From the NCBI RefSeq assembly GCF_019703515.2, contig NC_059387.1, forward strand, positions 34,713,877 to 34,777,876: a stretch of DNA of 64,000 bases, read 5' to 3'. Each line of letters starts with the position of its first letter. The first letter of the stretch is position 1. Position numbers and translations under genes: made by a program. The DNA is from Myxocyprinus asiaticus (lineage: Eukaryota > Chordata > Actinopteri > Cypriniformes > Catostomidae). The notes beneath the pieces are model-generated. The model had not been told where the DNA came from and searched no databases. It saw only the letters and a program-made list of their open reading frames with translations. Below are positions 22,936 through 47,800 of this stretch, one piece after another.

Positions 22936-24805
22936 TGTAGGGCTTTACTGGTGGTTTAGATCAGTGTTACTATCAGAAATAATTAATAATTATTTCTGTA
23001 GTTATTAATTAATATTTAAATTAATCAATTGAATCTAACTCATTAAAACCTCATATGGGGCTCCAGTAAATGTAGTGTGCTATGTTTAGGAGCAAGTTTG
23101 GTTATTAGCAATAATTAATAATTATCAAAGATAGTTATTAATTATTAAAATCAATAGAACATTGATGAGAATCAATGTTAGCTTTTTTAAATCCTTTAAA
23201 TCAACAGTTATCAAAGATAATCGTTAATTGTTAACATCGATGAAACATTAATTAAAATTAATACTAGCTTATTGATCATTCAAATTCAATCATCAAAGAT
23301 AATTATCAATTATCAAAAATCAATAGAATATTAATAAGGATTAACATTGACGGGGCACCACCCTGAAATCAGGGACTAATAACCGAATAGTAAAACAGTC
23401 TCAATATTAGATTGTTTTCTTAGGAAAATCAACATCTGAAGAATATCGATTTTCGAGAAAAAAACAATGAATGAAGGTTTGAATCCGAGCACTGACATCC
23501 CGTCAGCATGACACAGGTGTATGCAAAACAAACCAAAACACTTCTCTTTGTAATATAAACAAAGTTTATTTATGCAGTAATATCAATTAATAATTAATAC
23601 AATGCAGTCAATAAACTTCCGACTTACAACTACAAACTAAACAGTGATATGATTAGATATGGAAATCAAAATAATCCTATAACACATAAGGTGTGTGTGT
23701 GTGTGACAGTGTGTGTGTGTGTGTGTGATTAGTAAGAGAGATAGAGAGAGAGAGAGAGAGAGACAGAGATGATTAAGTGACAGCCCTAAAGCTGATTTCG
23801 CGATAGCGGGAGAGAAAGCAGCTGTGTTCATCACTCAGAGACGCGGTTTTACGAGCGGGGCTCGTAAAAGTCCTGCGTTATTTGACTCTTTAATGGATGA
23901 ACTCAGTTTCTGTCTCACCCACGATGGCGAAATTGCACAATCCAATTTGGTTGGACCACAATACAGCAAAACAAATTTGTGATAATTAATACCCTGAGTA
24001 TTAATAATGAGCGGACATGGCGGTCCGTAAACTGTACAAGCAAAAACCTTGAAACACAAGAATAACACACTATAATATTCTATCTCTGCCCAGACGTAAA
24101 CCTCTTACTTGAATCGCATGAGGACACAGGTAGAATGTGTTTTCCTCCGTCCTTTAACTTTGACCTGGTTTCTTGAGGCTCGGGTGATGACGGGAGGCCG
24201 TTTCCTCACTCTGTCGGCGGGCGGTACGGCTGTTGATTCTCGGCGGGCTGGCGGAGAACTCAGAAATGTCGACTTGATTGAAGATGGAAGAGAAATCTTT
24301 AATCTCTTCACTTCTGTAGGCAAACGGATGAAGATGCGAATTGCTCGGCGGTCTCCTTCGGATCCGTTAGAATGTTTGGTCGAACACAGAGTAATCTCAA
24401 CTCGTCCAGCGAGATGGAGATTGTATGGCTACAGTTTCAAGTCGGACATTACTTCCTTGTGCCACGAGGTTGCACCGGAGAGCAGCAAAAAAAGCTTCGT
24501 CTATATTCGGTGAACAAAGTCGCTGGAAGTAAATTCTGGAAGCATTTCAGAGGTATTTCAACTACTGATGATGTCATGTTTGAGGGACTTTCTGTTGTGT
24601 ACCTCATCCAATAGGAGTTGAGAGTTCGATCCTTTAGTGAGCAAGGCTTCATGGATTTGTAGTCTGTTTTGGACTCCCTTTGTTTGATTTTGGCGCGATT
24701 TATATCAGTAAAATTTACGACATGGAATGTGTGGGGGCTGAGTTAGGTTTTACGACTTGTGTTAGGCCTGCCTTTGTCTTCTATCTGAATACATGAGGCC
24801 CAACA
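22936..24805 (-). repeat. 5' LTR of the ERV-like element
   Basis: 1,870 bp, the partner of 16,490-18,390. Differences are scattered substitutions, shorter GT and GA tracts (23,690-23,765) and one rather than two copies of the roughly 30-bp unit. Confidence 0.92.
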
Positions 24806-26131
24806 ACAAGCTGAAGGCGACTGTGGCAAGGAACACAAAACTCCATAAGATGTTGGTTAATGGAGAAAAATAACCTTGGGAGAAACCAGGCTCAACAACA
24901 TGAATATAATGCCAATATTACTTTATTATGTATAGTGCATGTCATGATTTAAAATTATTTAACTAATTAAGTGTTAAGGGCCAGTGTTTAAACAAACATT
25001 TTGTAAGAACTGTAAGATTAATGACTAATGTCTTTGAAGTTCATCCTGGATTTGTTAGTTGGCTGATGAAGGCTTTTGCTGGCAATGAAATGATAGTCTA
25101 TGTATTCCATTTTAAGAGTGTAGTCCATCATTAGACTGAGGTGATGCAGGCAGAGATCAGTGAGGTGCATCGCAATTCAACCGGCCAGTAATTTCGGTGA
25201 GGTCCATCCTAAATCCAAGGTTCAGGCAATGGCATATGATGTATCCCATGTGTTACAGTTGGAGTTGGCATCAGTTCATCCTCTGAAGTCCATCGTAATA
25301 GACTGAAGTGATGTTTGGCTGGCACCAGCTGCATTTAATCTTCATCACTCGGAGACACGTAGCAGTGGAGTCCAACACAAAGCAGGAATGGAGCTGGATC
25401 CAGCCGGTTCTGGTGACCTCAGGATAGGAGCCCCGAGGTTGAGACAGGGATACAAATAGAATAATATTAGAATAGATGCCATTAAATTTTTTGCAGAGTC
25501 ATAGATCATGATCAATGTTTCTGGTTTCTGGTTCCGGCAGACCTAACTAAAGCAGCCTAATTGTGAGTTGAAGGATAAATTAGGTGTATGCCTGGCTAAA
25601 TAGAAGAGTCTTTAGTCTAGACTTAAACTGAGTGAGTGGTTCTGCATCTCGAACAGTGTTAGTGAGACTATTCCATAGTTTAGGAGCCAAAAATTGAAAA
25701 GGATCTAACTCCTTTTGTGGATTTTGATATTCTAGGAAATATTAACAGGCCTGAATTTTGTGATCTTAATGAACGTGATGGAATATAGCGTGGTAGAAGG
25801 TCACTTAAGTACTACGCAGCTAGACCATTCAAAGCTTTGTACTTAGTTAACAGAATATTAAAATGAATACGAAATTTAACAGGTAGCCAATGTAACAATG
25901 ATAAAATGGGGCTAATATGATCATATTTCTTGGTTGTAGTCAGCACTCTGGCTGCTGGATTTCAAAAACCAATTGAAGTTTATTTATTGGTCTTGCTGGA
26001 CATCCTCCCAGTAATGCATTACAATAATCTAGTCTTGAGGTCATGAACACATTAATTTGTTTTTCGGAATAAGCAACAGAGAGCATGTGTTGTAATTTAG
26101 CAATATTTCTTAGGTGGAAGAATGCTGTTCT

Positions 26132-28292
26132 TCAAAGCTTGGTAATTTGATTTTCAAAGGACAGATTGGTATCAAATATAACACCTAAGTTCTTCGCTGT
26201 TGAAGACGATGTAATAGTACATCCATCGAGAGTAAAATTATATTTTAGCGGCTTATTTTTAGAGGTTTTTGGTCCAATAATTAGTACCTCTGTTTTGTCT
26301 GAATTGAGTAGAAGGAAATTTCTGGCCATCCAATCTTTGATTTTATTGATACACTGCTAATTTGGAGAATTGTGAAATTTCATCAGGTTTTGAAGAAATA
26401 TAAAGTTGGGTATCGTTGGCATAACAGTGGAAACTTATTCCATGATCCTGATAATATCTCCCAGGGGAAGCATATACAAGGAGAAAAGCAGAGGCCCTAA
26501 AACTGATCCCTGTGGCACTCCATACTTAACTTTTGTCTGGTTTGACAATTCCTCATTTACATAGACAAAGTGGTAGTTGTCTGCTAAATAGGACCTAAAC
26601 CATGCTAATGCAAGTCCACAAATGCCAACATAATTCTCAAGCCTATTCAAGAGAATGTCGTGATCTATCGTGTCGAAGGCAGCATTGAGATCTAAAAGCA
26701 CTAGAAGAGAAATGCAGCCGTGATCAGATGATAAGAGCTAGTCATTTGTAACTCTGATAAGTGCAGTCTCTGTACTGTGATGGGGCCTAAATCCTACTGA
26801 AAATGTGCATATATACTATTTCTCTGTAGAAATGAACATAGTTGGGAGGACACTACCTTTTCTAGTATTTTCGACATAAATGGGAGATTTGAAATCGGTC
26901 TGTAATTCACCAATTCTCCAGGATCAAGTTGTGACTTCTTAATAAGCAGTTTGATAACTGCTATTTTAAAGTTTCTTGGGACATGTCCTAAAGATAGAAA
27001 GGAGTTAATAATATTAAGAAGAGGTTCTGAGATTACAGGGAATACCTCTTTTAAGAGCTTAGTTGGTATTGGATCTAACATACATGTTGTGGCTTTTGAT
27101 GTTTCGATAAATTTTATTAGCTCTTCATGACCTATGACAGCGAAGGATTGAAGTTGCACGTGAGGAAAATTATGAGACACTGTTTTATGAGGTACTGTGA
27201 CAGATTATTGCATAATTCCGATTTTATTTCTGATTATGTCAATTTTATCAGTAAAGAAATTCATGAAGTAATTTCTATTGTGCTGCGACGGAATATCTGG
27301 TTCAGTTGAGGCTTTATTCCTAACCAATTTATCCACAGTACTGAATAAACACCTAGGATTGTTGTGGTTATTTTCTATGAGTTTGCTAAAATATGCTGAC
27401 CTGGAATCTTTTAGTACCTGTCTGTAGCTACAGACACTATCCTTCCATGCACCGTGAAATACCTCTGATTTTGTATTCTTCCACTTGCGCTTCATTTTCC
27501 GAGCTGCTCTCTTGAGAGCATGAGTGTGATCATTGTACCAAGTTTCGGGGCTTTTTTCTTTAATTGAAGGGGGCGACACTATCAAGAGTGCTAGAGAAGA
27601 CTGTATTTATATTTTCTGTTATTTCATCAAGTTCTTCTAGGCTTTGAGGTTTACTGAGTGTATGAGATAGATCTGGAAGTTTATTAGTGAAGTTATCTTT
27701 AGTGGTCGAAAGAATAGTTCTACCTGAACGATAGCGTGGTGTAGATTGTGAACATTAGCTGATCACAGCATACAAGAGACAAGGTAATGATCTGAGATGT
27801 CATCACTCTGTGGAAGAATTTCTATAGTATCAACATCAACTCCATATGACAGAATTAAATCTAGCGTATGATTATGATGATGAGCCCGGGTGATCTATAT
27901 ACTGTAGCAAGGGCAAAAGACGACAGAGTTTTTTTATTTATATCTGACGGTGATACATTAAGCATTATTAGTTTAAAAGACTTAAATGTATATCCTGTCC
28001 TCTGAGTAACACCAAAAACTTCACTGTAAATTGTAGCAACATCTCCTCCTCAACCCTTCAGACGAGGCTCATTTTTATAACAATAACCTGGGGGAGTAGA
28101 TTCATTTAAACTAATATATTCATCCGGTTTAAGCCAGGTTTCAGTCAAACAGAGCACACTCAAATTAGGGTCTGTAATAATTTCATTTACAATTAGTGCT
28201 TTAGTTGAAAGACATCTAACGTTTAGTAGCCCTACCTTTATATAATGTTTATCTTCAAATTTTTTGTTTTTTTCAAGTTTGACCTTACTCAA
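26132..28292 (-). pseudogene. LINE ORF2: endonuclease and reverse transcriptase, broken
   Basis: An endonuclease start (VGLLNVRCLSTKALIVNEI, LTETWLKPDEYISL) lies at 28,292-28,050. An RT linker region lies at 27,585-27,205. RT core segments are at 27,180-26,794 (VNYRPISNLPFMSKILEKVV) and 26,701-26,435 ([34 protein letters not shown]), and the RT C-terminal part is at 26,329-26,132 (NSDKTEVLIIGP). Stops and frame changes separate them, and the FADD segment between 26,435 and 26,329 is in poor frame. This would have primed reverse transcription at the target site. Confidence 0.8.
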
Positions 28293-28479
28293 ATTTTTCT
28301 AAATTATTTAGTGAGGGGTTTGTGTTTGGTAGTTCGGGGAACAGACACAGTCTCTATATGATATCTAAGTGATACAGTCTCTATGTGTTGTAGTTTATGT
28401 GACCCGTGTGACATCTCAAGGCAGCTAGCAGACAATCCGATTAACCAGTTTGTCTGCTTCCTGACCTGGGCCCCAGTTA

Positions 28480-29189
28480 GTCAAATACTATCACTATTAA
28501 GACTATGAGACAAATTACTAGAGAGGAGAGCGGCACCTTCCCTCAAGCACAAGGCTCTCTTTAGCAGGTCAGGTCTACCCCAAAAACTCTTCCAATTGTC
28601 TATGAATCCTGTGCTATTCTCTGAACACCACTCAGACATCCAGCCGTTCAGTGACACTAATCTACTATAAACCTCGTCACCACAATGAGCAGGGAGGTGG
28701 CCCAAGCATATTACAGTGTCTGACATCATTCACAGACACCTCTTTAAAATTATCTTTAGTGATCTCCGACTGGCGAACATTGTTAACATTGTTAGTGCCG
28801 ACATGAATAACAATTTTAGAAAATCTTCGTTTAGCATTAGCCAGCACTTGTAAATTTGATTTGATGTCAGACCCCCGAGCCCCCAAAATGCATTTAACAA
28901 TGGTGGCTGGAGTCTCCATTTCCTCGTTGCTTACAATAGAGTCACCAATAACAAGGGCTCTTTCAACATGATTCTCGGTGGGTGCATCACTGAGTGGGGA
29001 GAAACGATTGGAAACCCTAACAGGAATGGGAGAGTGGTGTCGCTTTTCTGAGCGAGTTTGCCGCCGAGACATCACCCATACGCCCTGCTGCGGGGGCTCT
29101 AGAGCCGGAACCAAAATGTGTGTGTTGCTTGCTGTACTACCGGCAATCCAAACAGTATCTACCTGCTTCTCTTTCTCAATGACCTCCAC
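28480..29189 (-). pseudogene. LINE ORF1 with SGNH/GDSL-type esterase
   Basis: Contains the GDS block (ALVIGDSIVSNEE, about 28,967-28,929) and the GTN block (KIVIHVGTNNVNN, about 28,815-28,780) of SGNH hydrolases, continuing in another frame with RPDLLKRALCLREGAALLSS (about 28,575-28,520), where the catalytic D-x-x-H would lie. Such esterases occur in ORF1 of CR1/L2-group LINEs. Upstream sequence to 29,341 includes a possible C-D-K-C zinc-binding start. Frameshifted and probably inactive. Confidence 0.75.
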
Positions 29190-29341
29190 TAGCGTTCGGA
29201 TGCAAGCTCATTAACCTTCTCTGTCAGCCTGACTAATTCCTTACATTTATCACATGTGTATACCTCACTGCTGAGGGAAGAAGCTATAGTAAACGTGACA
29301 TGCAATGCAGGAAGCAATAACATGAGCGGATGCCATGACTT

Positions 29342-29770
29342 ACCGCAATTTTTTGTTGTTGTTGGTTTTACCTAGCCAGTCCTACTCGACCCGCTCTGAG
29401 TGGGAATCGAACCGGGGTATCCGGCATGGGAGGCAGGTGCACTAATGAGGAAACTAAAGGCTATAGCCTCTATCAATAGTCGCTAGTGTGCCTCTTGAGG
29501 CCAGGGGAGTGAGGTTTACATACTGCACAGCTACCTACCAGTTGGCTCCCGTTACACTCACCCCCATAAACCTCACTCCCATCCAGGTCATGGCACCACT
29601 GTAACCGGTCCTGCTCGACCTGCTCCGAGTGGGATCCAAACCGGGGTCTCGGCATGGGAGGCTAATGGCTACAGTCTCTAGCGTCAGTCGCTAGTGCGCC
29701 ACTTGAGGCCTGGGGAGTGAGGTTTACACACTGCACAATTATCACGTACCGGCTGGCTTCTGTTACACAA
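29342..29770 (-). repeat. Two tandem tRNA-like repeat units
   Basis: Two related units (about 29,373-29,530 and 29,606-29,730) share 'ctcgacc.gctc.gagtggga.', 'catgggaggc', 'gtcgctagtg.gcc.cttgaggcc.ggggagtgaggtttaca'. On the minus strand the first reads CCGGTTCGATTCCCACTC, a clear tRNA B-box and T-loop. The units look like heads of a tRNA-derived SINE arranged in tandem. Neither folds into a complete tRNA by inspection. Confidence 0.6.
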
Positions 29771-32524
29771 CAATACGAAGGTGAGTAAGTGATCACAGAA
29801 TTTCCATTTGTGAGATCACTCAATACTCAGTCAGTACTCAGCAGTTATATTAAGAATTACTGTTTAATGTTGACAAAATGCATTGAAAATGTTAACAGAT
29901 GAATACTGAGAGAGAACCTTGCCTACATATTAAAGATGGATAATATATTTTCATATTATGTATATTATTTATAGTATTTATATTACTATATTATTATTTA
30001 TTATTATGTAGTTACAAATTAAAATTGACTGATTTACATGACAAAGAATATACCTGTAAACATCAGATGGAGCTCTAGAGAGATGGAGATGAGAGATGTA
30101 ACAGGTGTTTAAGCGTTTCTCTTCAAACTGCAACTGATTAATTCTGGAAGTTTTGCAAAAATAATTTTTGCTCTTTCTGCCCTTCCTGTCAAATGTGCTG
30201 TGTTATGACTTATGAGGAAGCACCATGATATGAAAGGCAGCAAAATTAAATCGCTCCAACATTGCACACTTGCAACGTTGACGGCATTGATGATTATAAA
30301 GAGAAACGAGTTTTATCACATCACTCGCTTACAGAGATGCAGTACAATGCTATTTTCATGTCGAATTAACAGGTTTATAGATCTGTAACATCTGAAGTTC
30401 AGTAATTCTGTGACAAAACACTCACACTAAACTCAACAAGCGTTCAATGAGCTGCTGCACAAGAGAGAGAGACGGATGTGGGAGAGCTGATGAATTTGTG
30501 CAGATTCTGGAATTACAGTTTTATACAAAGACAATATTATTGATTTGATTTGATTTGTTCATCTGAATGGATTGGTTTACCGATTATCAACTAAATGTTA
30601 GTGACTAAAATAGTGCGGGAATTCCCTGCATTATGAACATGGAACATAAAGGCATGATATAAATTTTGTGCAATCCCACCCTTGACCCTTCGCTAAGCCC
30701 CACCTTAAAAGTATTTCTGACCTATCCTGTGTTAGCAACTATTGCCCCGCCACCATTTCTCTAAATAATATGATCCAAACAATGTAAAAAAACTAGAAAG
30801 GATACATGCAGTGTTTTTTCTTTCTTTTTTTAAAAAATATTTCATTAAATATTGAGAAGAGGATACTAATGATTAAACTGTGTCAGTCCTCATTCCCAAA
30901 TAAACATGTATCACATTAGCAAGGATAGCTACATTTCCTCCAAGATAAATTAAAGCTAATAACTTAACATTAATTAATTTACATATTGGTTCAGGTCTGA
31001 AAAGTGATAGTAAATAAAGAGTTCACAGCATGAAAATGAGTGTGTTATGAGACGTCATAAGCAGTTAATTTCAGTTACACTAATGTTATGAGGTTTGTCA
31101 AATGATGCTTTTCTCTTTTAAAGCGTCTGATGATCGTTTGCCTCAATCCTGGTTCACAGTCTCCACAGTTTCAATCAAATTAGAGTGTAATTTAACAATT
31201 TTTTTTATAACAAAATGTCAGATAAATATGCTTTACACTGTCACTCTTCATTCCAGCACATGTAATAATATTCTCCATTCCGTTTATGAGAATATTTTGC
31301 CAAAATTGCGCCATTCACGGCAATCTCTCATTCATTCCAATGGGAAGTTCTGCAGAGCTTGTCACTGCGAGCGACCGTAACCAAGGGGGGCTAAAGTTAG
31401 CGAAGGGTGAACTTCAGGCCCTAAAGGTTTTTTTCAACAGCTAAATAAGAATATTAACTTTTGTAATAAGTGACCCAGGCATCGTTATTGGCATTTTAAG
31501 CAGGCCACTTGTCCAGTCAGGTAAGTACAATTCTCTTTCACTTGCCCCTACAAAAATCCATTTGTCCTAGACAAGCATTAATGTCGAGCCCTGATAAAAC
31601 ACAAAAAAGTATACGAAAAAAAATGAAAGCAAAAAAAAAATAAAATAAAAAAAATGGCATGCCAGTTCTCCCAATTATTATACTTAGCACGCACACAATG
31701 TTTTGAGTAGAAGTCTCAGTTATTTTAGTTATTTTAGTGGAGTACCTGTATTAACTGAGCATGGGTTGTGAATGCTTCTCATCTGTGTCACTACTTGTTT
31801 GTTTTTTTAATCAGACACACTAAAGAACTTCCGTCAAGTGCTTGTGCATCCATTAAAATTTTCTAATCAGACAGGTATTTAGACGGAGTCATGAAATTAT
31901 AGCCACTGCAATGTAAATGCTGTATTACTAAGTTTACTGTTGCGATTTTGTAGTCTCCTGTCATGCAGATAAAGATCAGTTTGTGTCATATATCCGTTTA
32001 GATTGTATGTGAAATGTTGCACTTTAGTTTACTGAGGGAACCTCATTTTGTTTTGTTCATTGCTCTGTATTGTATATAAATGACAGTAAACCTGACTTTG
32101 TTCACCTTGTCCTTGATGAAAAGCAGTTTGCGCCGTCAATGGTAGATCAGCTTCAGATGCATTCACTGAGCCATCAATCTATGCAGCTGGCAAAAATCTT
32201 TATAATGCATAAGAATGCATACCACCAACCCCCCCTCTAATGCTATAAATATATCAGTACATTAGTCCTTGAAGGTAAGAACTTTCTTGAGACTTGCACA
32301 TGTATGACTTGTGCCCACCTCTGATACAGTAAATAGAATGTGTTCAGAGTTTATTTTGTGAAATTTATTCAATCTTAGAAAGGATAACTGTATTATTTAC
32401 TAGAACTAAAGGTAAGTGGACAATTTTTTGTAGGTTACTACTGTATGTGACATATATTCTACTGTATGTGTACTACTGTAATGCCTTTATATTGAAAAAC
32501 AAAAAACAAAAACGAGGTTGATGT
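29771..32524. other. Intergenic, no gene seen
   Basis: AT-rich sequence between the LINE/tRNA-like repeats and the 3' end of the intact MYH gene. Contains short A/T homopolymers (for example 31,629-31,655) but no recognisable coding region, RNA gene or transposon terminus. Promoters of unrelated genes cannot be excluded. Confidence 0.5.
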
Positions 32525-44771
<12,247 letters not shown>

Positions 44772-44802
44772 AACAAAGTGCTGTAAAGCATCTCTTTATA
44801 TA

Positions 44803-47800
44803 GTGGCACAATGACTGTGACATTGACCCCCTGTATTTGGCTTGGCTCAGTTGTTGTGTGCGTAGCTCTTTTTGGGGTGCCAGAAAAAAAATTCTTCGTC
44901 TGAGTCACATTAGTTTGGCATGTGCTGTGGTGTTGAGCGCTGCTATTGTGAAAGATCAGAAAGGATCTAAATCACAATGATGCTATTTTTGTCACATTAT
45001 CATATCTTTCAGTCTTAAGATTAAAGCACACTTTACTACAGTTTACTAAAGTATCTCTATTTCTTCACATCAGTTTTCACTGTGGAATTTGTTTTATAGT
45101 GTTTATGAATGATATATAGTTTCTTTGTGTAGGTAAAACATGTTTAGGTGTGGACAACATTGTGTAACATTTTAAATATATTTATTATAGTTAAAATCCC
45201 TTACATAATCCTTTAATAAATAAAATCATAATTATGCAAAGATTACTTGATGGCTAGCTTTCAGCCTTGAAGTGTACTTTGCCTGTAAGGCAAAACCCCT
45301 GCATCATCTTTTTTTCTCAGATAATGGAAAGTGAAAAGTTCTCCTGTCATGCACCCAACATGATGTACTCGCTTGTGGAAGGAAGATTGTCTAGAACTGT
45401 ATCATTTTCAATCTGTCCTCAAACAGAGAAATACATGTACTAGGAATTTCACAGGTTTATCTTTGTGCTCAAGGATAAAGGCAAGTTAACAATGCTACAC
45501 AAGCAAGATGGCAATCAGTGTACAGTCAAATTGTCAATAGACAGCTGTAATGGCAACAATGGGCATCTACACTTGTGACCTTTTGTTCTTGCCTATGGAG
45601 AGACAGCTGCATCTCTATTTTGCTTGCTCATGTTTTCATCTTTGACCTTTCTAGACAATACAATGTCCATCACTTGTGTTTTGTAGGTTGTACCAAGTTC
45701 ATGTGTATTCATAGAAAATGGGACAAACAACAACTCCTTCCATGGTCTTTTATACGCACCCTATCCATTCTGATTTCAACAAGATTTTGCACCAGCTATA
45801 AATAAATCCAATGCTACCCGAAACAAATCCATAAATGGATACTATAAAATGCACATAATAATGCATGCATCTTTTACAACTTCACATTAATTGAGAGGCT
45901 ACATGGGAAATTTTCATTTTTCACAACACAGGACCACTTAAAATGAACTAGTGAGGTAGAAATGTTATTAAAAATGCAGAAAACCGTTTACAGTACCGAA
46001 GAAATACACTTTCCCTTATGCATTCATTTAAATTTTAAACCCACAAATATTTTTTAATAGTTTATATTCTTTTATTGTGCACCAGGTAACATGAATGTGC
46101 TTACTAGTTGGAATCACACTTGTCTTAGAACAAAGAACATGTTGACCAGGTCAAACTACCCGTCTTAGCCTCAGATCTGCTTGTATACAGTGTTAACTTA
46201 TTGTCAGGTCGCCAACGTTGATTTGTAGATGACCCGCGTGAGCCATCACTCAAGACATTTGGTTGGTAATCAGGCCTGCCTTGACCTCTTTTCCCTCAGT
46301 TATTCTGAAATAAGTAAGCACTTTACTTAGTTTTAACACTTGGGCTGTCTATTCTAGGCATCATCGTCCTTTATAGACCCTCATTCTCAGCTGTCTACTC
46401 ACCCTGGCTTAACAGTACTCTTGAGTAAGAATGGAAGAAGTAGTGGCACCTTATGGCTAATGAAATGTGTAATCTGAGCTTCCTTTTGTCAAAGAGACTA
46501 GGATGGTCTTGCATCTGTTGCAGCCAAAAGGTTCAATGGAAATCCTTTGTCTTTTGCCACTTTGGAACACTATTTTTACCACCATAAATGTGATTAAATT
46601 TTGGAGTTTTTCTTAAACAAGACATTTAATAAAGATTTCTTAAGTGGACAGTGGCTTCTTCATTTGTCTTTTACTTGTTGCGCTGTATACATGGTCTTCC
46701 CCAAATTGATTCTAAGTTGGATATTGGTTTTTACCCTAGCATTAAAAGTAGTTACCACAGCTGCTGAGGGAGTGACAGTAATTTTGACATATTTCTCTCT
46801 TCTGACTGTTATAATCCATCCAATCCTTTTGGAAAGTCATGCACATGCAATAATGTAGTCTTTCTTTGCTGTTTGAGCAAATGGGAAGGCAAAAATAATA
46901 TTCTGCTGTGGTCTCCCATTCGCTGCTTTAGAAGTTTACCCTGCAGTAGTTTATATCCTGAAATGTGTAAAGGATCTATTGCTCCTGATGCCAGATGCAA
47001 TGTTTTTTTTTTTTATTTCATTTAATTTATATTACTTGTGTAAAATAATTTATATTCATTATAGAAGTATCTACAATCGTTTCTTGATAAACTGATTCAG
47101 CTTTTTTTAAATCCCTCCCAACAGAATAACATTAGGTCTTGTTTTACTGATGTGCACATGTGTACTGGAAATACAGCTCTTGTAATAAGAGCCAAATTGT
47201 GTGATTTCTGGTGATACTGTTTGACATATTTATCACTAAGGGACACCCTCTGGAGGTTGTAGCTCTGCACTGCGATTGTCATGATTATCAGCAAATAATG
47301 GAGCACCATATGAGCCACTCATAACTGCATTGTGCAGAACACTGTTTAATATAATGGCTATTTTTACATGTATCACATGCTTATTTTCCTAAACATAAAC
47401 TATTTCATATGAAAGTTTTTTTTAATTTATTTTACTTATTTTAAGGTGGACACCTTAGAACCCCCTTTGTGCCCGCTAGGGGTTCCTGGACCCCAGTTTG
47501 AGAACTTTGATTTAGATGCTTTAATCCAAAGCAACTTTCAAATGAGGAATATAACAGTTAAAAGTTAACAATACCTGCAGTACTGCACTGACAAGTTGAA
47601 AGAGTAGCTAGAGTAGTATATAAGCTAGTGCAGAAAAAAGAAACAGACAAGGAAAGGATTATTATTATTATTATTATTTGAGATAAAATTGCATTAGATT
47701 TTTAGTCAGTGCTTTAATGCTTGTGCATTGGTTAGGGTCTCATGGAAGTGATGTTTTTTTTAGCTGATTTCCATGATAGAAAGTAAGTCTTCTACAGTAC

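Larger units (their letters stand above)
16490..24805 (-). mobile_element. Endogenous retrovirus-like element lacking pol
   Basis: An 8.3-kb LTR element with two direct LTRs of 1,901 and 1,870 bp, both starting TGTAGGG and ending CCCAACA on the plus strand, flanked by the 4-bp duplication ACAA (16,486-16,489 and 24,806-24,809). A primer-binding-site candidate and a polypurine tract sit at the expected LTR edges. The internal region is only 4.5 kb. It carries gag-like, protease-like and env-like remnants, and only about 60 bp separate the protease and env pieces, so RT, RNase H and integrase are absent. The LTRs look about 98% alike by eye, implying a fairly recent insertion. Confidence 0.88.
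16277..29341 (-). mobile_element. CR1/L2-type LINE with esterase domain, split by an ERV-like insertion
   Basis: A long non-LTR retrotransposon on the minus strand: ORF1 with esterase (29,189-28,480), then ORF2 with endonuclease and RT (28,292-26,132), then 3' UTR (26,100-24,806 continuing 16,489-16,277). The 3' UTR halves are rejoined by comparison with the fragment at 56,316-56,572, which shows the same sequence uninterrupted. The 3' end is '…aatgacttgac', about 75 bp right of the DIRS element. Coding parts are in several frames with stops. Confidence 0.85.
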
